A DNA stretch of 64,000 nucleotides from a bacterium 210820-DFI.6.37 (GCA_020558355.1 JAJCKG010000002.1:1-64000); one strand, 5' to 3'. Positions 24,586 to 33,952 are shown, counted from the first letter of the stretch. The notes: generated by a model from the sequence alone, not told the origin. Numbers and translations are program-made.

Positions 24586-26256
24586 TTGAATATCAAATTA
24601 AAAAAAGGCCCTGGAGAAGCTGTTTTGGAAATCAGCCCGGAGGGTCCGGTAACAATAGAACAATTGCTCCGCCCGTTTGAGGCAGAGCTTCCTTATACGA
24701 TTCTGGCGGCAAAGGTGGATAATCAGGTAACAGAGCTGACTGCCGAGCTAAAGGAGGACTGCTCCGTTGAATTTCTTGATATGCGCACGCAGGCCGCGAA
24801 TCTGATTTATCAGTACAGCCTTTCTCTGATTTACCTGAAGGCGATAGAAGATGTTTTGGGAAGGGTTCCTGTAGAAATCCAGAATTCTCTCAATAAAGGC
24901 CTTTATACCGAGGTGAAAACGCCCCGGGCGGTAACAGAGGCGCAGGTACGGGCTGTGGAGCGGAGAATGCGGCAGCTGGTGGAGCGGGACGCGCCGATTG
25001 TAAAAGAAAAAGTTACCATGGAGGAAGCCCTGGAATTTCTTTCAAAGCGCGGATACCAGGAGAAAGCGCGGCTTTTGGAAAAGCATCCGGAGGTGGAGTT
25101 TCCGACCTTTTACCAGCTGGACGGATATAAGAACTTTTTTTACGGACTTATGGTACCTTCTACGGGATACATCCGTTATTTTGAGCTTCGAAAATACCGC
25201 CGGGGCGTCATTCTCAGATTTCCATACCCTTCTGATCCCAACAGGATTCCGGAGTATGTGGATGAAAAGAAGCTGTGCGCCGCTTTTGGCGAGGCAAAGA
25301 AATGGCACCGGCTTACAGGGGTATCCTACCTTGCCGATCTCAATGAAAAAATCAGAGGGGAAGAATATAAGGAATTGATCCTTCTTTCCGAAGCCCTTCA
25401 TGAAAAGAAAGTGGCGGAGATCGCGGACCGGATCACAAAGGGAAAAAAGCGAATCATCCTCATCGCGGGACCGTCTTCGTCGGGAAAGACTACCTTTGCC
25501 CGGCGCCTTTGCGTGCAGCTGAAGGTCAACGGGCTGAATCCGCTGTATATGGGAACGGATGATTATTTTGTAGAGCGGAAGGATACACCGCTGGACGCAG
25601 ACGGGGAGCCTAATTATGAGGACCTGGAAGCCATCGATATCGGGCTTTTCAACCGGAATATGAATGATCTTCTCGCGGGGAAAAAAGTGGACCTTCCCAC
25701 CTTTGATTTTATCGAGGGAGTAAAGCGGTACGGCAAGAGAATCACTTCTATAACGCCAAATCAGCCTATTGTAATTGAGGGAATTCACGCGCTCAACAGA
25801 GAGCTTACAAAATATATCCCGGACGAAGAAAAGTTCCGGATCTATATCAGCCCGTTTACACAGCTCAATATGGACAGTCATAACCGGATTCCGACGACCG
25901 ACGCCAGGATGCTGCGGCGAATGGTGCGGGATCATCTGTACCGGGGCCACAGCGCCCGCGCCACCATCGCCGACTGGCCTAAGGTGAGAAAGGGAGAAGA
26001 TAAAAATATTTTTCCGTTTAACGGGGAAGCGGATGTGCTGTTTAATTCGGCCCTGACCTACGAGCTGGCCCTTCTAAAGAAGCACGCGCAGCCCCTTTTG
26101 GAAGAAATCTCCCGGGATGAGCCGGAGTACAGCGACGCCCGGCGGCTGCTTCGCTTCCTGAACTTTTTTGAAGTGATTGAAGATGAGTCTATCATCCCCA
26201 ATAATTCCATTTTGCGGGAGTTTATCGGCGGCAGTATTTTTGCGGATTATTTATAA
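24586..26256 (+). CDS. Nucleoside (uridine-type) kinase with TGS-like N-terminus
   Basis: 556 residues. The first ~60 residues look like a TGS domain, the next ~180 resemble the second additional domain of threonyl-tRNA synthetase, and the C-terminal part is a uridine kinase-like P-loop enzyme with GPSSSGKT (295-302). Members are annotated as nucleoside kinases that phosphorylate uridine or related nucleosides, but the N-terminal tRNA-synthetase-like part suggests an RNA-related or regulatory role. The start is TTG with GAGGAGG 8 nt upstream. Co-transcribed with a PfkB-type kinase 15 bases downstream, which fits nucleoside salvage. Confidence 0.82.
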   Translation: MNIKLKKGPGEAVLEISPEGPVTIEQLLRPFEAELPYTILAAKVDNQVTELTAELKEDCSVEFLDMRTQAANLIYQYSLSLIYLKAIEDVLGRVPVEIQNSLNKGLYTEVKTPRAVTEAQVRAVERRMRQLVERDAPIVKEKVTMEEALEFLSKRGYQEKARLLEKHPEVEFPTFYQLDGYKNFFYGLMVPSTGYIRYFELRKYRRGVILRFPYPSDPNRIPEYVDEKKLCAAFGEAKKWHRLTGVSYLADLNEKIRGEEYKELILLSEALHEKKVAEIADRITKGKKRIILIAGPSSSGKTTFARRLCVQLKVNGLNPLYMGTDDYFVERKDTPLDADGEPNYEDLEAIDIGLFNRNMNDLLAGKKVDLPTFDFIEGVKRYGKRITSITPNQPIVIEGIHALNRELTKYIPDEEKFRIYISPFTQLNMDSHNRIPTTDARMLRRMVRDHLYRGHSARATIADWPKVRKGEDKNIFPFNGEADVLFNSALTYELALLKKHAQPLLEEISRDEPEYSDARRLLRFLNFFEVIEDESIIPNNSILREFIGGSIFADYL

Positions 26257-26271
26257 CAAAGGAGTAGAAAT

Positions 26272-27177
26272 ATGAGTAACATTACCGTGATTGGCGGAAT
26301 CAAAGGAAAAATTACAGTAAATACATCTGAGCAGCTGATGGCGGCGGCGCAGAATCCGGCCGGAATTTCCGCCGCTTATACTGGAACAGGGAGAAATATC
26401 GCGGAAAACCTGGGCCGCATGGGAGCCGACGCGGCGCTGATTGCCGCGGTAGGCAGCGACTTTATAGGTAAAGCCGCTATTGCGGAACTAAAACGGCTGG
26501 GAGTGGACACGGAATACATTTTTCAGATTGATGGACAGAATACGGCGATGAATATTGAGATCCTGAATATCATCGATGATCTGGTGTTTGCGGTGGATAA
26601 CCGGGATGTTTATGAATGTGTGACTGTAGAACAGCTGGAAGCGTCCATGAAGGCTCTCGGCGATTCTAAAATCGTGGCGGCGGACGGGAGCCTGAAGGAA
26701 GAGGTTCTCAAATATCTTGCAGAGCATGTAACGGCGCCTCTCTTTTTTGATCCCCATACGGAAGAGGATGCCAAAAAAGTCAAGTCCTTTATCGGAGCCT
26801 TTGATACGATAAAGCCTAACCGGGCAGAAGCTTCGGCTATCTGCGGGAAGGAAATTTTCAGCGAAGAGCAGTTGATGGAGGCTGGCCAGTGGTTTGCCGA
26901 TCAGGGTGTAAAGAGGATCTTTATTACCATGAGCGGCGGCGGTGTTTACTATAAAGAAGGCATGAAGGAGGGGATTCTGCGTCCGGAGCAGGTACTTGGA
27001 TTTGCCAATGAAGAGGGCGCTGGCGATGCGTTTTCCGCCGCGCTTTTGGATGGAATCGTAAAAAATATGGATATTGAGGAGCTGGCAGCTTATGGAATGA
27101 AAGCCGCTGCCATTGCTATGGAATGCAAAAACGCGGTAAATCCAACTATGAGCCGTCAGCGGCTGGAGCAGGAATAG
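26272..27177 (+). CDS. PfkB-family carbohydrate/nucleoside kinase
   Basis: 301 residues of the ribokinase fold. N-terminal GxGRNIAENLGRMGA (about 42-54) and the catalytic anion-hole motif GAGDAFSAALL with base D252 are clear. Could act on pseudouridine, a nucleoside, ribose or a fructose phosphate; substrate-specific residues are not readable. Starts 15 bases after the nucleoside kinase with AAAGGAG, so they are co-expressed. Two nucleoside/sugar kinases in a row argue for a nucleoside scavenging role, by inference only. Confidence 0.85.
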   Translation: MSNITVIGGIKGKITVNTSEQLMAAAQNPAGISAAYTGTGRNIAENLGRMGADAALIAAVGSDFIGKAAIAELKRLGVDTEYIFQIDGQNTAMNIEILNIIDDLVFAVDNRDVYECVTVEQLEASMKALGDSKIVAADGSLKEEVLKYLAEHVTAPLFFDPHTEEDAKKVKSFIGAFDTIKPNRAEASAICGKEIFSEEQLMEAGQWFADQGVKRIFITMSGGGVYYKEGMKEGILRPEQVLGFANEEGAGDAFSAALLDGIVKNMDIEELAAYGMKAAAIAMECKNAVNPTMSRQRLEQE

Positions 27178-27246
27178 AAGTCCGCGGACAGGCTCAAAAG
27201 GTAAGAGCGAACCGCTAATACAGGAAGGGATAAAGGAAACTGGAAA

Positions 27247-27873
27247 ATGAATGAACATGTAAAAGAGGCAAACAAGCGGAAGATTGAGTTTGTTATTAAG
27301 AATCTGGAAAAGCGCGGCATGACCGGATATTACTGCGAAACGCGGGAAGCTGCCAGAGAGCGGATTCTTTCTCTGATCAAAGAGGAAGAGCTGGTTTCCT
27401 GGGGCGGTTCCGCTACCTTGGATGAGCTGGGAATCAAAGAAGCGCTTTCAAATGTGTTTGACGCGACAAAAGCTCCGCCGGAAACCGCTTATGATGAACG
27501 GCGCAAAACCCTTATGACTGATGTATATCTGACCAGCACCAATGCCATTACGATGGAAGGGGAGCTGGTCAATATTGATGGAACCGGAAACCGGGTAGCG
27601 GCTATGTGCTTCGGACCGAAAAAGGTGATTGTTGCCGCGGGAGTCAATAAAATCACAGCGGATGAAGCCGCGGCATTAGCCAGAATACGGACAGAAGCGT
27701 GTCCGCCTAACTGCATTCGTCTGGGGAAAAATACGCCATGCGCCGTTACCGGGAAATGCGCGGACTGTTTGACCCCTGGTCAGACCATCTGCGCGTATAC
27801 AGTAACGACCAGATTCAGCATGATACCGGATCGAATCCATGTGCTTCTGATTAATGACGCGCTGGGCTTTTAA
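27247..27873 (+). CDS. LUD-domain (LutC-like) protein
   Basis: 208 residues. The conserved WGGSATLDELGI (about 51-62) and FGPKKVIVAAGVNKI (about 121-135) motifs are those of the LUD domain, named for lactate utilisation LutB/LutC. Single-domain members in anaerobes are common and their role is unsettled. C-terminal Cys residues (CPPNC near 158-162, CAVTGKCADC near 170-179) could bind an iron-sulfur cluster. AAGGGATAAAGG lies upstream. Ends with a terminator, so it is the last gene before the S10 region. Confidence 0.85.
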   Translation: MNEHVKEANKRKIEFVIKNLEKRGMTGYYCETREAARERILSLIKEEELVSWGGSATLDELGIKEALSNVFDATKAPPETAYDERRKTLMTDVYLTSTNAITMEGELVNIDGTGNRVAAMCFGPKKVIVAAGVNKITADEAAALARIRTEACPPNCIRLGKNTPCAVTGKCADCLTPGQTICAYTVTTRFSMIPDRIHVLLINDALGF

Positions 27874-27942
27874 CAGATTCTGAAAAAAGCGATCCTGCGG
27901 CCGGACCCGGCCGCGGAGCGGAGATATAAAACCTCTTGGAGG

Positions 27943-27986
27943 AAAGCGGAGCTTTCACGCGCGGAAAAGAAGCTCCGCTTTTTTTG
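27943..27986 (+). terminator. Intrinsic terminator after the LUD gene
   Basis: AAAGCGGAGCTT pairs with AAGCTCCGCTTT across a 15-base loop and runs into TTTTTT. A further GCGGCCGG/CCGGCCGC palindrome lies just upstream (27897-27914). Confidence 0.9.
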
Positions 27987-28063
27987 TTAAGGCCCCGGTT
28001 CGGAGCGCCCCAATACCTAGGATAGAGTCTTTCCTTAGAAGCTAACTATTTGAGTTATCTCTC

Positions 28064-28296
28064 AAAACGTGTAAAAAAGAAAGATACCGCAAGATTTTAC
28101 ACGTTTTTTTGGATGGGAAAAGCTGCTTTTCCATAATAATTTTTCATTTTGAAGAGAAAATAGAATTAGTTTGCTGGATCTTGCTAGTATGTTCATATCA
28201 ATGTGCTGTGCGCCCGCAAATTCCGCTTTTTAAGTGGCGCTTTCCGCAACAAAAACGTGTAAAATTTAAAAGAAACCTCTTTATTTACACGTTTTT
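28064..28296. repeat. Dispersed two-hairpin repeat, copy B
   Basis: Left hairpin: AAAACGTGTAAAA (28064-28076) with TTTTACACGTTTT (28095-28107), a perfect 13-bp stem. Right hairpin: AAAAACGTGTAAA (28251-28263) with TTTACACGTTTTT (28284-28296), also 13 bp. The core between them aligns with copy A (14757-14978), same orientation. All four hairpins carry the same ACGTGTAAA arm and an AAAGAAA-like loop. It lies between the LUD terminator and the S10 promoter and encodes no protein. Confidence 0.75.
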
Positions 28297-28640
28297 GCTT
28301 TTTACCGGTTTTTCGAAGCCAGCAGGTGGTTCGGCGAGCTTTTCCGAATCGTACTGCAGGCCAGCTGAATCATAAAATTACTGAGTCCGCTGGCGTTTAA
28401 CTTTTATGACAGCTGGGACAGATATCCCCGGCGTTTCCCGCATAAGCCTTACAGGAAAAAAGCCGCCGCAATATGAAACTGTACGAAACCCTAGAAAATT
28501 CAGTCAATTTGACCTGCGAAACAGCAAAAAAGAAACACCAGGATACGTGTTCAGGATGCGATGGCTGTATCCATTGAAAATACATATATCCAGCAGTCAA
28601 AAAAACTCCAAAAACTCACCAACTTTTTTGGCAAAAACTA
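28297..28640. other. Gap with no clear gene
   Basis: This 344-base stretch before the S10 promoter has a short open frame on each strand, but none has a ribosome site, a family likeness or good codon use. A CCAAAAA/TTTTTTGG dyad (28608-28631) lies directly upstream of the -35 box. Nothing else stands out. Confidence 0.5.
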
Positions 28641-28669
28641 TTGCAATTTCTGGGTATCTGGTATATACT
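28641..28669 (+). promoter_or_regulatory. Promoter of the S10-spc-alpha super-operon
   Basis: TTGCAA (28641-28646), a 17-bp spacer and TATACT (28664-28669). Transcription would begin near 28676, giving a leader of about 235 nt before rpsJ. Confidence 0.75.
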
Positions 28670-28675
28670 ACAGAG

Positions 28676-28911
28676 GCTTGTGTAAGGCGATGAAGTAGGA
28701 AGTTACCTTGCTATAGGATAATTTCTACCGAGAATTGTCCCCACCAGATGGGGGCGAAGGGATTCGCTGGCTTTTTGCTTTGTGTAAAAAACAAGGAAAC
28801 ACACGGAGCCGTGTACTAAACAAGCGATCATCGTGCACGCACTTGAAAAGCGGGCATCAGAACCCCTTGTACGAGCATAGCGAAAACAGTACAAAAAATT
28901 AGGAGGATGAA
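28676..28911 (+). promoter_or_regulatory. S10 operon leader, structured
   Basis: The leader contains several short stems: CCCCA/TGGGG (near 28738-28752), GCGAA/TTCGC (near 28754-28767) and ACACGG/CCGTGT (near 28800-28817). Ribosomal protein operons in Firmicutes often have autoregulatory leaders; whether a protein such as L4 binds here cannot be told. It ends with AGGAGG before rpsJ. Confidence 0.45.
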
Positions 28912-29223
28912 ATGAGCGAATTACAGAAAATCAGAATCAAGCTTAAGGCTTACGACCACGCGCTGCTGGATCAGAGCGCCGCGAAGATTGTGGAAACTGC
29001 CAAGAAAACAGGAGCGGAGGTTTCCGGTCCGATTCCACTTCCGACAGAAAAAGAGGTCGTTACAATCCTGAGAGCGGTTCACAAGTACAAAGACTCCAGA
29101 GAACAGTTCGAACAGAGAACTCATAAGAGACTGATCGACATTACAAGCGCGACAGCAAAGACTACAGACGCGCTGACAAAGCTGGATCTGCCTGCGGGCG
29201 TTGATATTGAAATCAAGCTGTAG
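28912..29223 (+). CDS. rpsJ: 30S ribosomal protein S10
   Basis: 103 residues, normal length. S10 sits in the head of the small subunit and also acts in transcription antitermination (NusE). The text [17 protein letters not shown] and [16 protein letters not shown] are conserved. First gene of the S10 operon. An unusual 260-base spacer with a duplicated hairpin separates it from rplC. Confidence 0.98.
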   Translation: MSELQKIRIKLKAYDHALLDQSAAKIVETAKKTGAEVSGPIPLPTEKEVVTILRAVHKYKDSREQFEQRTHKRLIDITSATAKTTDALTKLDLPAGVDIEIKL

Positions 29224-29306
29224 GAACAAAACATGTAAGGGAACTCCCCTTAGTAAGATTGCATGAGAGGGAAAGGCGAATGAGTTGCGCGCCAATCTGC
29301 GCAAGC

Positions 29307-29444
29307 GCAGGAGACCTTCCACAGCTTGCTTACGCAAACTGGGATAGGGCTTCCAGCAGTCGATTCTGACCAAAAGCGAGTTTTGGAGAATCTTTGCAGG
29401 AGACCTTCCGCAGTCTGCTTACGCAAACTGGGATAGGGCTTCCA
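29307..29444 (+). repeat. Duplicated 49-nt hairpin element between rpsJ and rplC
   Basis: Two direct repeats, 29307-29355 and 29396-29444, match at 46 of 49 positions and are 40 bases apart. Each folds into a hairpin: CAG...TTGC/GCAA..CTG around a TTAC loop, with an outer TCC/GGA and CC/GG. The differences keep the fold (the one mismatch moves by a base). Placed in the 260-base spacer, it may control rplC translation or mRNA processing. Confidence 0.7.
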
Positions 29445-29483
29445 AACCAGAGCAATCCGCTGTAAGAATTAGGAGGAAAAAAT

Positions 29484-30119
29484 ATGAAAGCAATTTTAGG
29501 AAAGAAAGTCGGAATGACGCAGATCTTTACTGAAGCAGGCGAAGTGGTTCCTGTAACAGTGATCGAGGCGGGTCCGGAAACAGTAACCCAGATCAAAACA
29601 GTCGAAACAGACGGTTATGACGCGGTACAGGTTGGTTTTGGCGAAGCAAAACCTCAGAGAGTAAACAAGCCGATGACAGGTCATTTTGCAAAGAATGATA
29701 TTCCGGTAAAAAAATACCTGACAGAGTTCCAGGCTGAAGAAGGCGAAAGCTACGAAGTAGGACAGGTTATCACAGCCGCCGATTTCGAAGTTGGATCCAA
29801 GCTGGACATTACAGGCACTTCCAAGGGTAAGGGAACACAGGGCGAAATCAAACGGCACGGACATCACAGAGGCCCGATGAGCCACGGTTCCAAGCACAAG
29901 AGACTGCCTGGCGGTAAAGCCGGCGCGTCTTATCCGGGAAGAGTTTTCAAAGGAAACAAAGAGTCCGGAAGAATGGGCCGCGATACTGTAACTGTACAGA
30001 ACGTGGTTTTAGTAAAAGTTATTGAAGATAGAAACCTGATGCTGGTAAAAGGTGCTGTGCCGGGCAACAAAGGCGGCCTGGTTCGCATTCAGTACGCGGT
30101 AAAGGGACAGGACAAATAG
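29484..30119 (+). CDS. rplC: 50S ribosomal protein L3
   Basis: 211 residues. Early-assembly large-subunit protein near the peptidyl transferase centre. Starts MKAILGKKVGMTQIF and has the conserved central RHGHHRGPMSHGSKHKRLPG loop. AGGAGG lies 8 nt upstream of ATG. The longer-than-usual spacer before it carries a hairpin repeat. Confidence 0.98.
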   Translation: MKAILGKKVGMTQIFTEAGEVVPVTVIEAGPETVTQIKTVETDGYDAVQVGFGEAKPQRVNKPMTGHFAKNDIPVKKYLTEFQAEEGESYEVGQVITAADFEVGSKLDITGTSKGKGTQGEIKRHGHHRGPMSHGSKHKRLPGGKAGASYPGRVFKGNKESGRMGRDTVTVQNVVLVKVIEDRNLMLVKGAVPGNKGGLVRIQYAVKGQDK

Positions 30120-30146
30120 AGAAGACTTCAGGAAGGAGGAAGTAAA

Positions 30147-30770
30147 ATGGCAAAAGTAACTATGCTTAACATGACTGGAGCAGAAGCCGGAACCATCGAA
30201 CTGAACGATGAAATCTTCGGAATCGAGCCTAACCAGAATGCAGTACACGCTGTAGTAAAAAATTACTTGGCTAACCAGAGACAGGGTACGCAGTCAGCAA
30301 AGACAAGAGCTGAAGTAAGAGGCGGCGGCAGAAAGCCTTTCCGTCAGAAAGGAACAGGACGCCACAGACAGGGAAGCTCCACTGACCCATCCCAGATAGG
30401 CGGCGGAGTAGTATTCGCGCCAAAGCCAAGAGATTACAGATATAAATTACCAAAGAAGCTGAGAAGACTGGCTATGAAATCAGCGCTTTCCTCAAAGGTA
30501 GAGGAAAAGGAGATCATCGTTTTAGACGAACTGAAATTTGACGCTCCGAAAACAAAAGAAATGATCAAGGTTCTGGAAAACATAAAAGCTGAAAAGAAAG
30601 CCCTGATCGTTATGGCGGAAAAAGATGAAAACGTGATCCGCTCCGCGGCGAACATTCCGGGAGTAAGAACTGCTTTGGTAGGCACAATGAACGTTTATGA
30701 AATCATCAACCATACAAACTTCATTGTTACAAAAGAAGCGATTAACAAGATTGAGGAGGTGTACTCATAA
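30147..30770 (+). CDS. rplD: 50S ribosomal protein L4
   Basis: 207 residues. L4 lines the peptide exit tunnel; its extended loop is the [19 protein letters not shown] region (about 52-70). In many bacteria L4 also represses its own operon. The stop overlaps the rplW start by one base (TAATG). Confidence 0.98.
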   Translation: MAKVTMLNMTGAEAGTIELNDEIFGIEPNQNAVHAVVKNYLANQRQGTQSAKTRAEVRGGGRKPFRQKGTGRHRQGSSTDPSQIGGGVVFAPKPRDYRYKLPKKLRRLAMKSALSSKVEEKEIIVLDELKFDAPKTKEMIKVLENIKAEKKALIVMAEKDENVIRSAANIPGVRTALVGTMNVYEIINHTNFIVTKEAINKIEEVYS

Positions 30771-31060
30771 TGAAAACGCCTTACGATGTAATTTTAAAGC
30801 CTGTCATCTCCGAAAAAAGTATGGAAGATGCGCAGAATAAAAAATACACATTCAAGGTTGCAGTAGACGCGAACAAAACACAGGTGAAGCTTGCTGTAGA
30901 AGAGATCTTCGATGTGGAAGTTAAAAAAGTAAACATTATGAACGTTGTTGGTAAGAAAAAGAGAATGGGAAGAAACGTAGGAATGACTGCCGCTAGTAAA
31001 AAGGCAATCGTTACTCTGACTGAAAAGAGTAAAGAGATCGAATTCTTCCAGAGCTTATAA
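30770..31060 (+). CDS. rplW: 50S ribosomal protein L23
   Basis: 96 residues, normal. L23 sits at the exit of the peptide tunnel and docks trigger factor and [18 protein letters not shown] at the N-terminus and [17 protein letters not shown] are typical. One-base overlap with rplD, 18 bases before rplB. Confidence 0.98.
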   Translation: MKTPYDVILKPVISEKSMEDAQNKKYTFKVAVDANKTQVKLAVEEIFDVEVKKVNIMNVVGKKKRMGRNVGMTAASKKAIVTLTEKSKEIEFFQSL

Positions 31061-31078
31061 TATAGGAGGTAGTAATCA

Positions 31079-31912
31079 ATGGGAATCAAAAAATACAATC
31101 CGACTACTCCTGGTCTCCGAGGAATGACGGTTTCTACTTTTGAGGAAATTACGGCTAAAGCTCCTGAAAAATCCCTTACAGTAACACTGAAAAAGCACGC
31201 GGGAAGAAATTCCAGAGGCAAGATCACTGTAAGACACAGAGGCGGCGGCACAAGACCGAAATACAGAATCATCGACTTTAAGAGAAATAAAGATGGTATT
31301 CCAGGAACAGTAGCGACGATCGAATACGATCCGAACAGAAGCGCTAACATCGCGCTGATCAATTACGCTGATGGTGAAAAGAGATACATCATCGCTCCTG
31401 AAAAGCTTGCGGTAGGCGATGTGATCGTCTCCGGAGCTGACGCGGATATCAAAGTTGGTAACGCTCTTCCGCTGGCAAACATTCCAGTAGGTACAGTGAT
31501 CCACAACATTGAAATGAAACCTGGCAAAGGCGCTCAGATGGTAAGAGCCGCTGGCAACGGCGCTCAGCTCATGGCGAAAGAAGGAAATGAAGCCCAGGTA
31601 AGACTTCCTTCCGGAGAAGTTAGAAAAGTAAGGCTGGAATGCAGAGCCACCATCGGTGAAGTAGGAAACGGCGAACATTCCAATATCCAGATTGGTAAAG
31701 CCGGAAGAAAACGGCACATGGGCATTCGTCCTACCGTAAGAGGTTCTGTAATGAACCCGAACGATCACCCTCATGGCGGTGGTGAAGGTAAAGCCGGAAT
31801 CGGCCGTGTCAGCCCGGTTACACCTTGGGGTAAGCCTGCTCTTGGATATAAGACAAGAAAGAGAAACAAGGCTTCTAACAAGTATATCGTTAAGAGAAGA
31901 AATGAAAAATAA
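31079..31912 (+). CDS. rplB: 50S ribosomal protein L2
   Basis: 277 residues. L2 is needed for subunit joining and peptide-bond formation. [16 protein letters not shown] at the start and the conserved [19 protein letters not shown] near residue 219-237, including the key His of the PHGGG motif, are present. Confidence 0.98.
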   Translation: MGIKKYNPTTPGLRGMTVSTFEEITAKAPEKSLTVTLKKHAGRNSRGKITVRHRGGGTRPKYRIIDFKRNKDGIPGTVATIEYDPNRSANIALINYADGEKRYIIAPEKLAVGDVIVSGADADIKVGNALPLANIPVGTVIHNIEMKPGKGAQMVRAAGNGAQLMAKEGNEAQVRLPSGEVRKVRLECRATIGEVGNGEHSNIQIGKAGRKRHMGIRPTVRGSVMNPNDHPHGGGEGKAGIGRVSPVTPWGKPALGYKTRKRNKASNKYIVKRRNEK

Positions 31913-31928
31913 GGAAGGAGCATAGATA

Positions 31929-32207
31929 ATGGGTAGATCACTGAAAAAAGGCCCTTTCGTCGACAGAAAGCTGCTGAAGGCAATTGATGACATGAACGCA
32001 GCCAACGAAAAGAAAGTCATTAAAACATGGTCACGGGCCTCCACAATATTCCCACAGATGGTAGGCCATACAATCGCAGTGCATGATGGAAGAAAGCACG
32101 TACCTGTATATATCACGGAAGATATGGTAGGACACAGACTTGGAGAATTTGCTCCGACCAGAACTTACAGAGGTCACGCTGCAGACAAGTCATCAAAAGT
32201 AAAGTAA
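31929..32207 (+). CDS. rpsS: 30S ribosomal protein S19
   Basis: 92 residues. Head protein of the small subunit, next to S13. [19 protein letters not shown] and [16 protein letters not shown] are the family hallmarks. Confidence 0.98.
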   Translation: MGRSLKKGPFVDRKLLKAIDDMNAANEKKVIKTWSRASTIFPQMVGHTIAVHDGRKHVPVYITEDMVGHRLGEFAPTRTYRGHAADKSSKVK

Positions 32208-32219
32208 GAAAAGGAGAAC

Positions 32220-32558
32220 ATGAGAATGGAAGCAAAAGCAATTGCAAAATATGTAAGAATGTCTCCGATCAAGCTTAAGCCTGTTGCAGATCTTGTAAGA
32301 GGAAAAGACGTAAATGAGGCACTTACTATATTAAAATTCACACCGGGCAAAGGTGCTGAAATCGTAGAGAAGGTTGTTCAGTCCGCTCTGGCTAACGCTG
32401 ACGTCAAGGAAATGGACACTGATAACTTATATGTAGCTGAAGTATACGCAAACCAGGGACCGACTATGAAGAGATGGAGAGCCGGTTCTCAGGGAAGAGC
32501 TTCGATCATCTTAAAGAGAAGCAGTCATGTAGGCGTTACTTTAAGAGAAAAGAATTAA
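32220..32558 (+). CDS. rplV: 50S ribosomal protein L22
   Basis: 112 residues. Lines the exit tunnel opposite L4. The tunnel loop GPTMKRWRAGSQGRA (about 80-94) and AKYVRMSPIKLKPVADLVRG are clear. The first ATG follows AAGGAG; a second ATG two codons on (32226) is also possible. Confidence 0.98.
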   Translation: MRMEAKAIAKYVRMSPIKLKPVADLVRGKDVNEALTILKFTPGKGAEIVEKVVQSALANADVKEMDTDNLYVAEVYANQGPTMKRWRAGSQGRASIILKRSSHVGVTLREKN

Positions 32559-32576
32559 GGATAGGAGGTTCATTTA

Positions 32577-33497
32577 ATGGGTCAGAAAGTAAGTCCACAT
32601 GGGTTAAGAGTGGGCGTCATCAAAGACTGGGATTCCAAATGGTACGCGGATAAAGGAAACTTCGCGGACTACCTGATTGAAGATAATAAAGTAAGAGAAT
32701 ATGTAAAGAAAAAGCTGTATGTCGCGGGCGTTTCCAAAGTTCTGCTGGAACGTCAGGCGGACAACAAGCTGAAGGTGATCGTGCTGACAGCAAAGCCTGG
32801 TATGGTAATCGGAAGATCCGGAAACGGAATTGATGAGCTGAAGGGCGATCTGGAAAAGCTTACTAAGAAAAACATCACAATTGAAATCAAAGAAGTAAGA
32901 AGATCCGAACTGGACGCGCAGCTGACAGCTGAAAGCATTGCGCAGGCTCTGGAAAGAAGAATCTCCTTCAGAAGAGCTATGAAGCAGGCCATCGGCAGAA
33001 CCATGAAGGCTGGCGCAAAGGGTATCAAGGTTCTGGTATCCGGAAGACTGGGCGGAGCTGAAATCGCGAGATCTGAAAAATACAGCGAAGGAAACGTTCC
33101 TCTTCACACTCTGAGAGCTGACATCGACTACGGCTTTGCGGAAGCGGATACAACTTACGGAAAGCTGGGTGTCAAGGTGTGGATCAACCACGGCGAAATT
33201 CTCGACAAAGGCCTGAAGAGCGCGGTTCGTGAAGAAGCTGGCGGCAGAAGAGACGGCAAGAGAAGAAGAGACGGCGACAGAAGACAGAGAAGAGACGGCG
33301 ACAGAAGAAGAAACGACAGAAGAAGAGATGACAGACCGGAAGCTCCAAAGGCAGTAAACCCAAGAGTAAGAAAGACTCCGAAGGTTGATCCTGCTGAAGA
33401 AGCAGCAAAGAAAGCCGCAGAAGCTCAGGCAGCTGAAGCACAGACTACAGAAGCAGCAGTTGACGCAGCGCCAGAAGCCGCAGCAACTGAAGAATAG
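32577..33497 (+). CDS. rpsC: 30S ribosomal protein S3 with long charged C-terminal tail
   Basis: 306 residues, against about 210-230 for most S3 proteins. Residues 1-215 are ordinary S3, with the KH domain [12 protein letters not shown] near 78-89 and the head-domain helices. The extra tail has two parts: 222-253, Arg/Asp/Gly-rich and built on RRDGDRR repeats, and 271-306, Ala/Glu-rich and acidic. S3 forms the mRNA entry channel helicase with S4 and S5, so an RNA-binding tail there is plausible. The frame is intact and ends 23 bases before rplP, so this is no frameshift artefact. Confidence 0.96.
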   Translation: MGQKVSPHGLRVGVIKDWDSKWYADKGNFADYLIEDNKVREYVKKKLYVAGVSKVLLERQADNKLKVIVLTAKPGMVIGRSGNGIDELKGDLEKLTKKNITIEIKEVRRSELDAQLTAESIAQALERRISFRRAMKQAIGRTMKAGAKGIKVLVSGRLGGAEIARSEKYSEGNVPLHTLRADIDYGFAEADTTYGKLGVKVWINHGEILDKGLKSAVREEAGGRRDGKRRRDGDRRQRRDGDRRRNDRRRDDRPEAPKAVNPRVRKTPKVDPAEEAAKKAAEAQAAEAQTTEAAVDAAPEAAATEE

Positions 33498-33520
33498 ACG
33501 AAAGAGAGGAGGAAACGCTG

Positions 33521-33952
33521 ATGTTAATGCCAAAGCGCGTTAAACGCAGAAGAGTCCACAGAGGTAGAATGAAGGGCGTAGCTACCAAAGGTAACAAGGT
33601 TACTTACGGTGATTATGGTCTGGTAGCTACAGAATGCGGATGGATTACTTCAAATCAGATCGAGGCAGCCAGAATTGCCATGACAAGATCCGTAAAAAGA
33701 GGTGGTAAGGTTTATATCAAAATCTTCCCGCACAAGTCAGTAACAAAGAAACCGGCAGAAGTACGTATGGGTTCCGGTAAAGGTGCTCCTGAGTACTGGG
33801 TAGCAGTAGTAAAACCAGGCAGAGTTATGTTTGAAATCGAAGGTGTAACAGAAGATCAGGCAAGAGAAGCTATGCGTCTCGCGTCTCACAAGCTGCCTGT
33901 TAAATGTAAATTTGCCATCAAGGAAATGGAAGCAAAGGGTGGTGAAGCATAA
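33521..33952 (+). CDS. rplP: 50S ribosomal protein L16
   Basis: 143 residues. Contacts the A-site t[19 protein letters not shown] and [18 protein letters not shown] are conserved. The stop overlaps the rpmC start (TAATG). Confidence 0.98.
   Translation: MLMPKRVKRRRVHRGRMKGVATKGNKVTYGDYGLVATECGWITSNQIEAARIAMTRSVKRGGKVYIKIFPHKSVTKKPAEVRMGSGKGAPEYWVAVVKPGRVMFEIEGVTEDQAREAMRLASHKLPVKCKFAIKEMEAKGGEA

Noticed and set aside
14757..28296. The region between the two repeat copies as a composite mobile element
   Set aside because: The copies are 13 kb apart with ordinary metabolic genes between, no transposase or integrase, and no visible target duplication.
28406..28693. 95-residue open frame upstream of rpsJ
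   Set aside because: No ribosome site, no family likeness, unlikely composition, and it overlaps the S10 promoter.
31076..32116. 346-residue open frame antisense to rplB and rpsS
   Set aside because: It mirrors highly expressed ribosomal genes, is Ser/Phe-rich in the pattern of an antisense shadow, and has no ribosome site.
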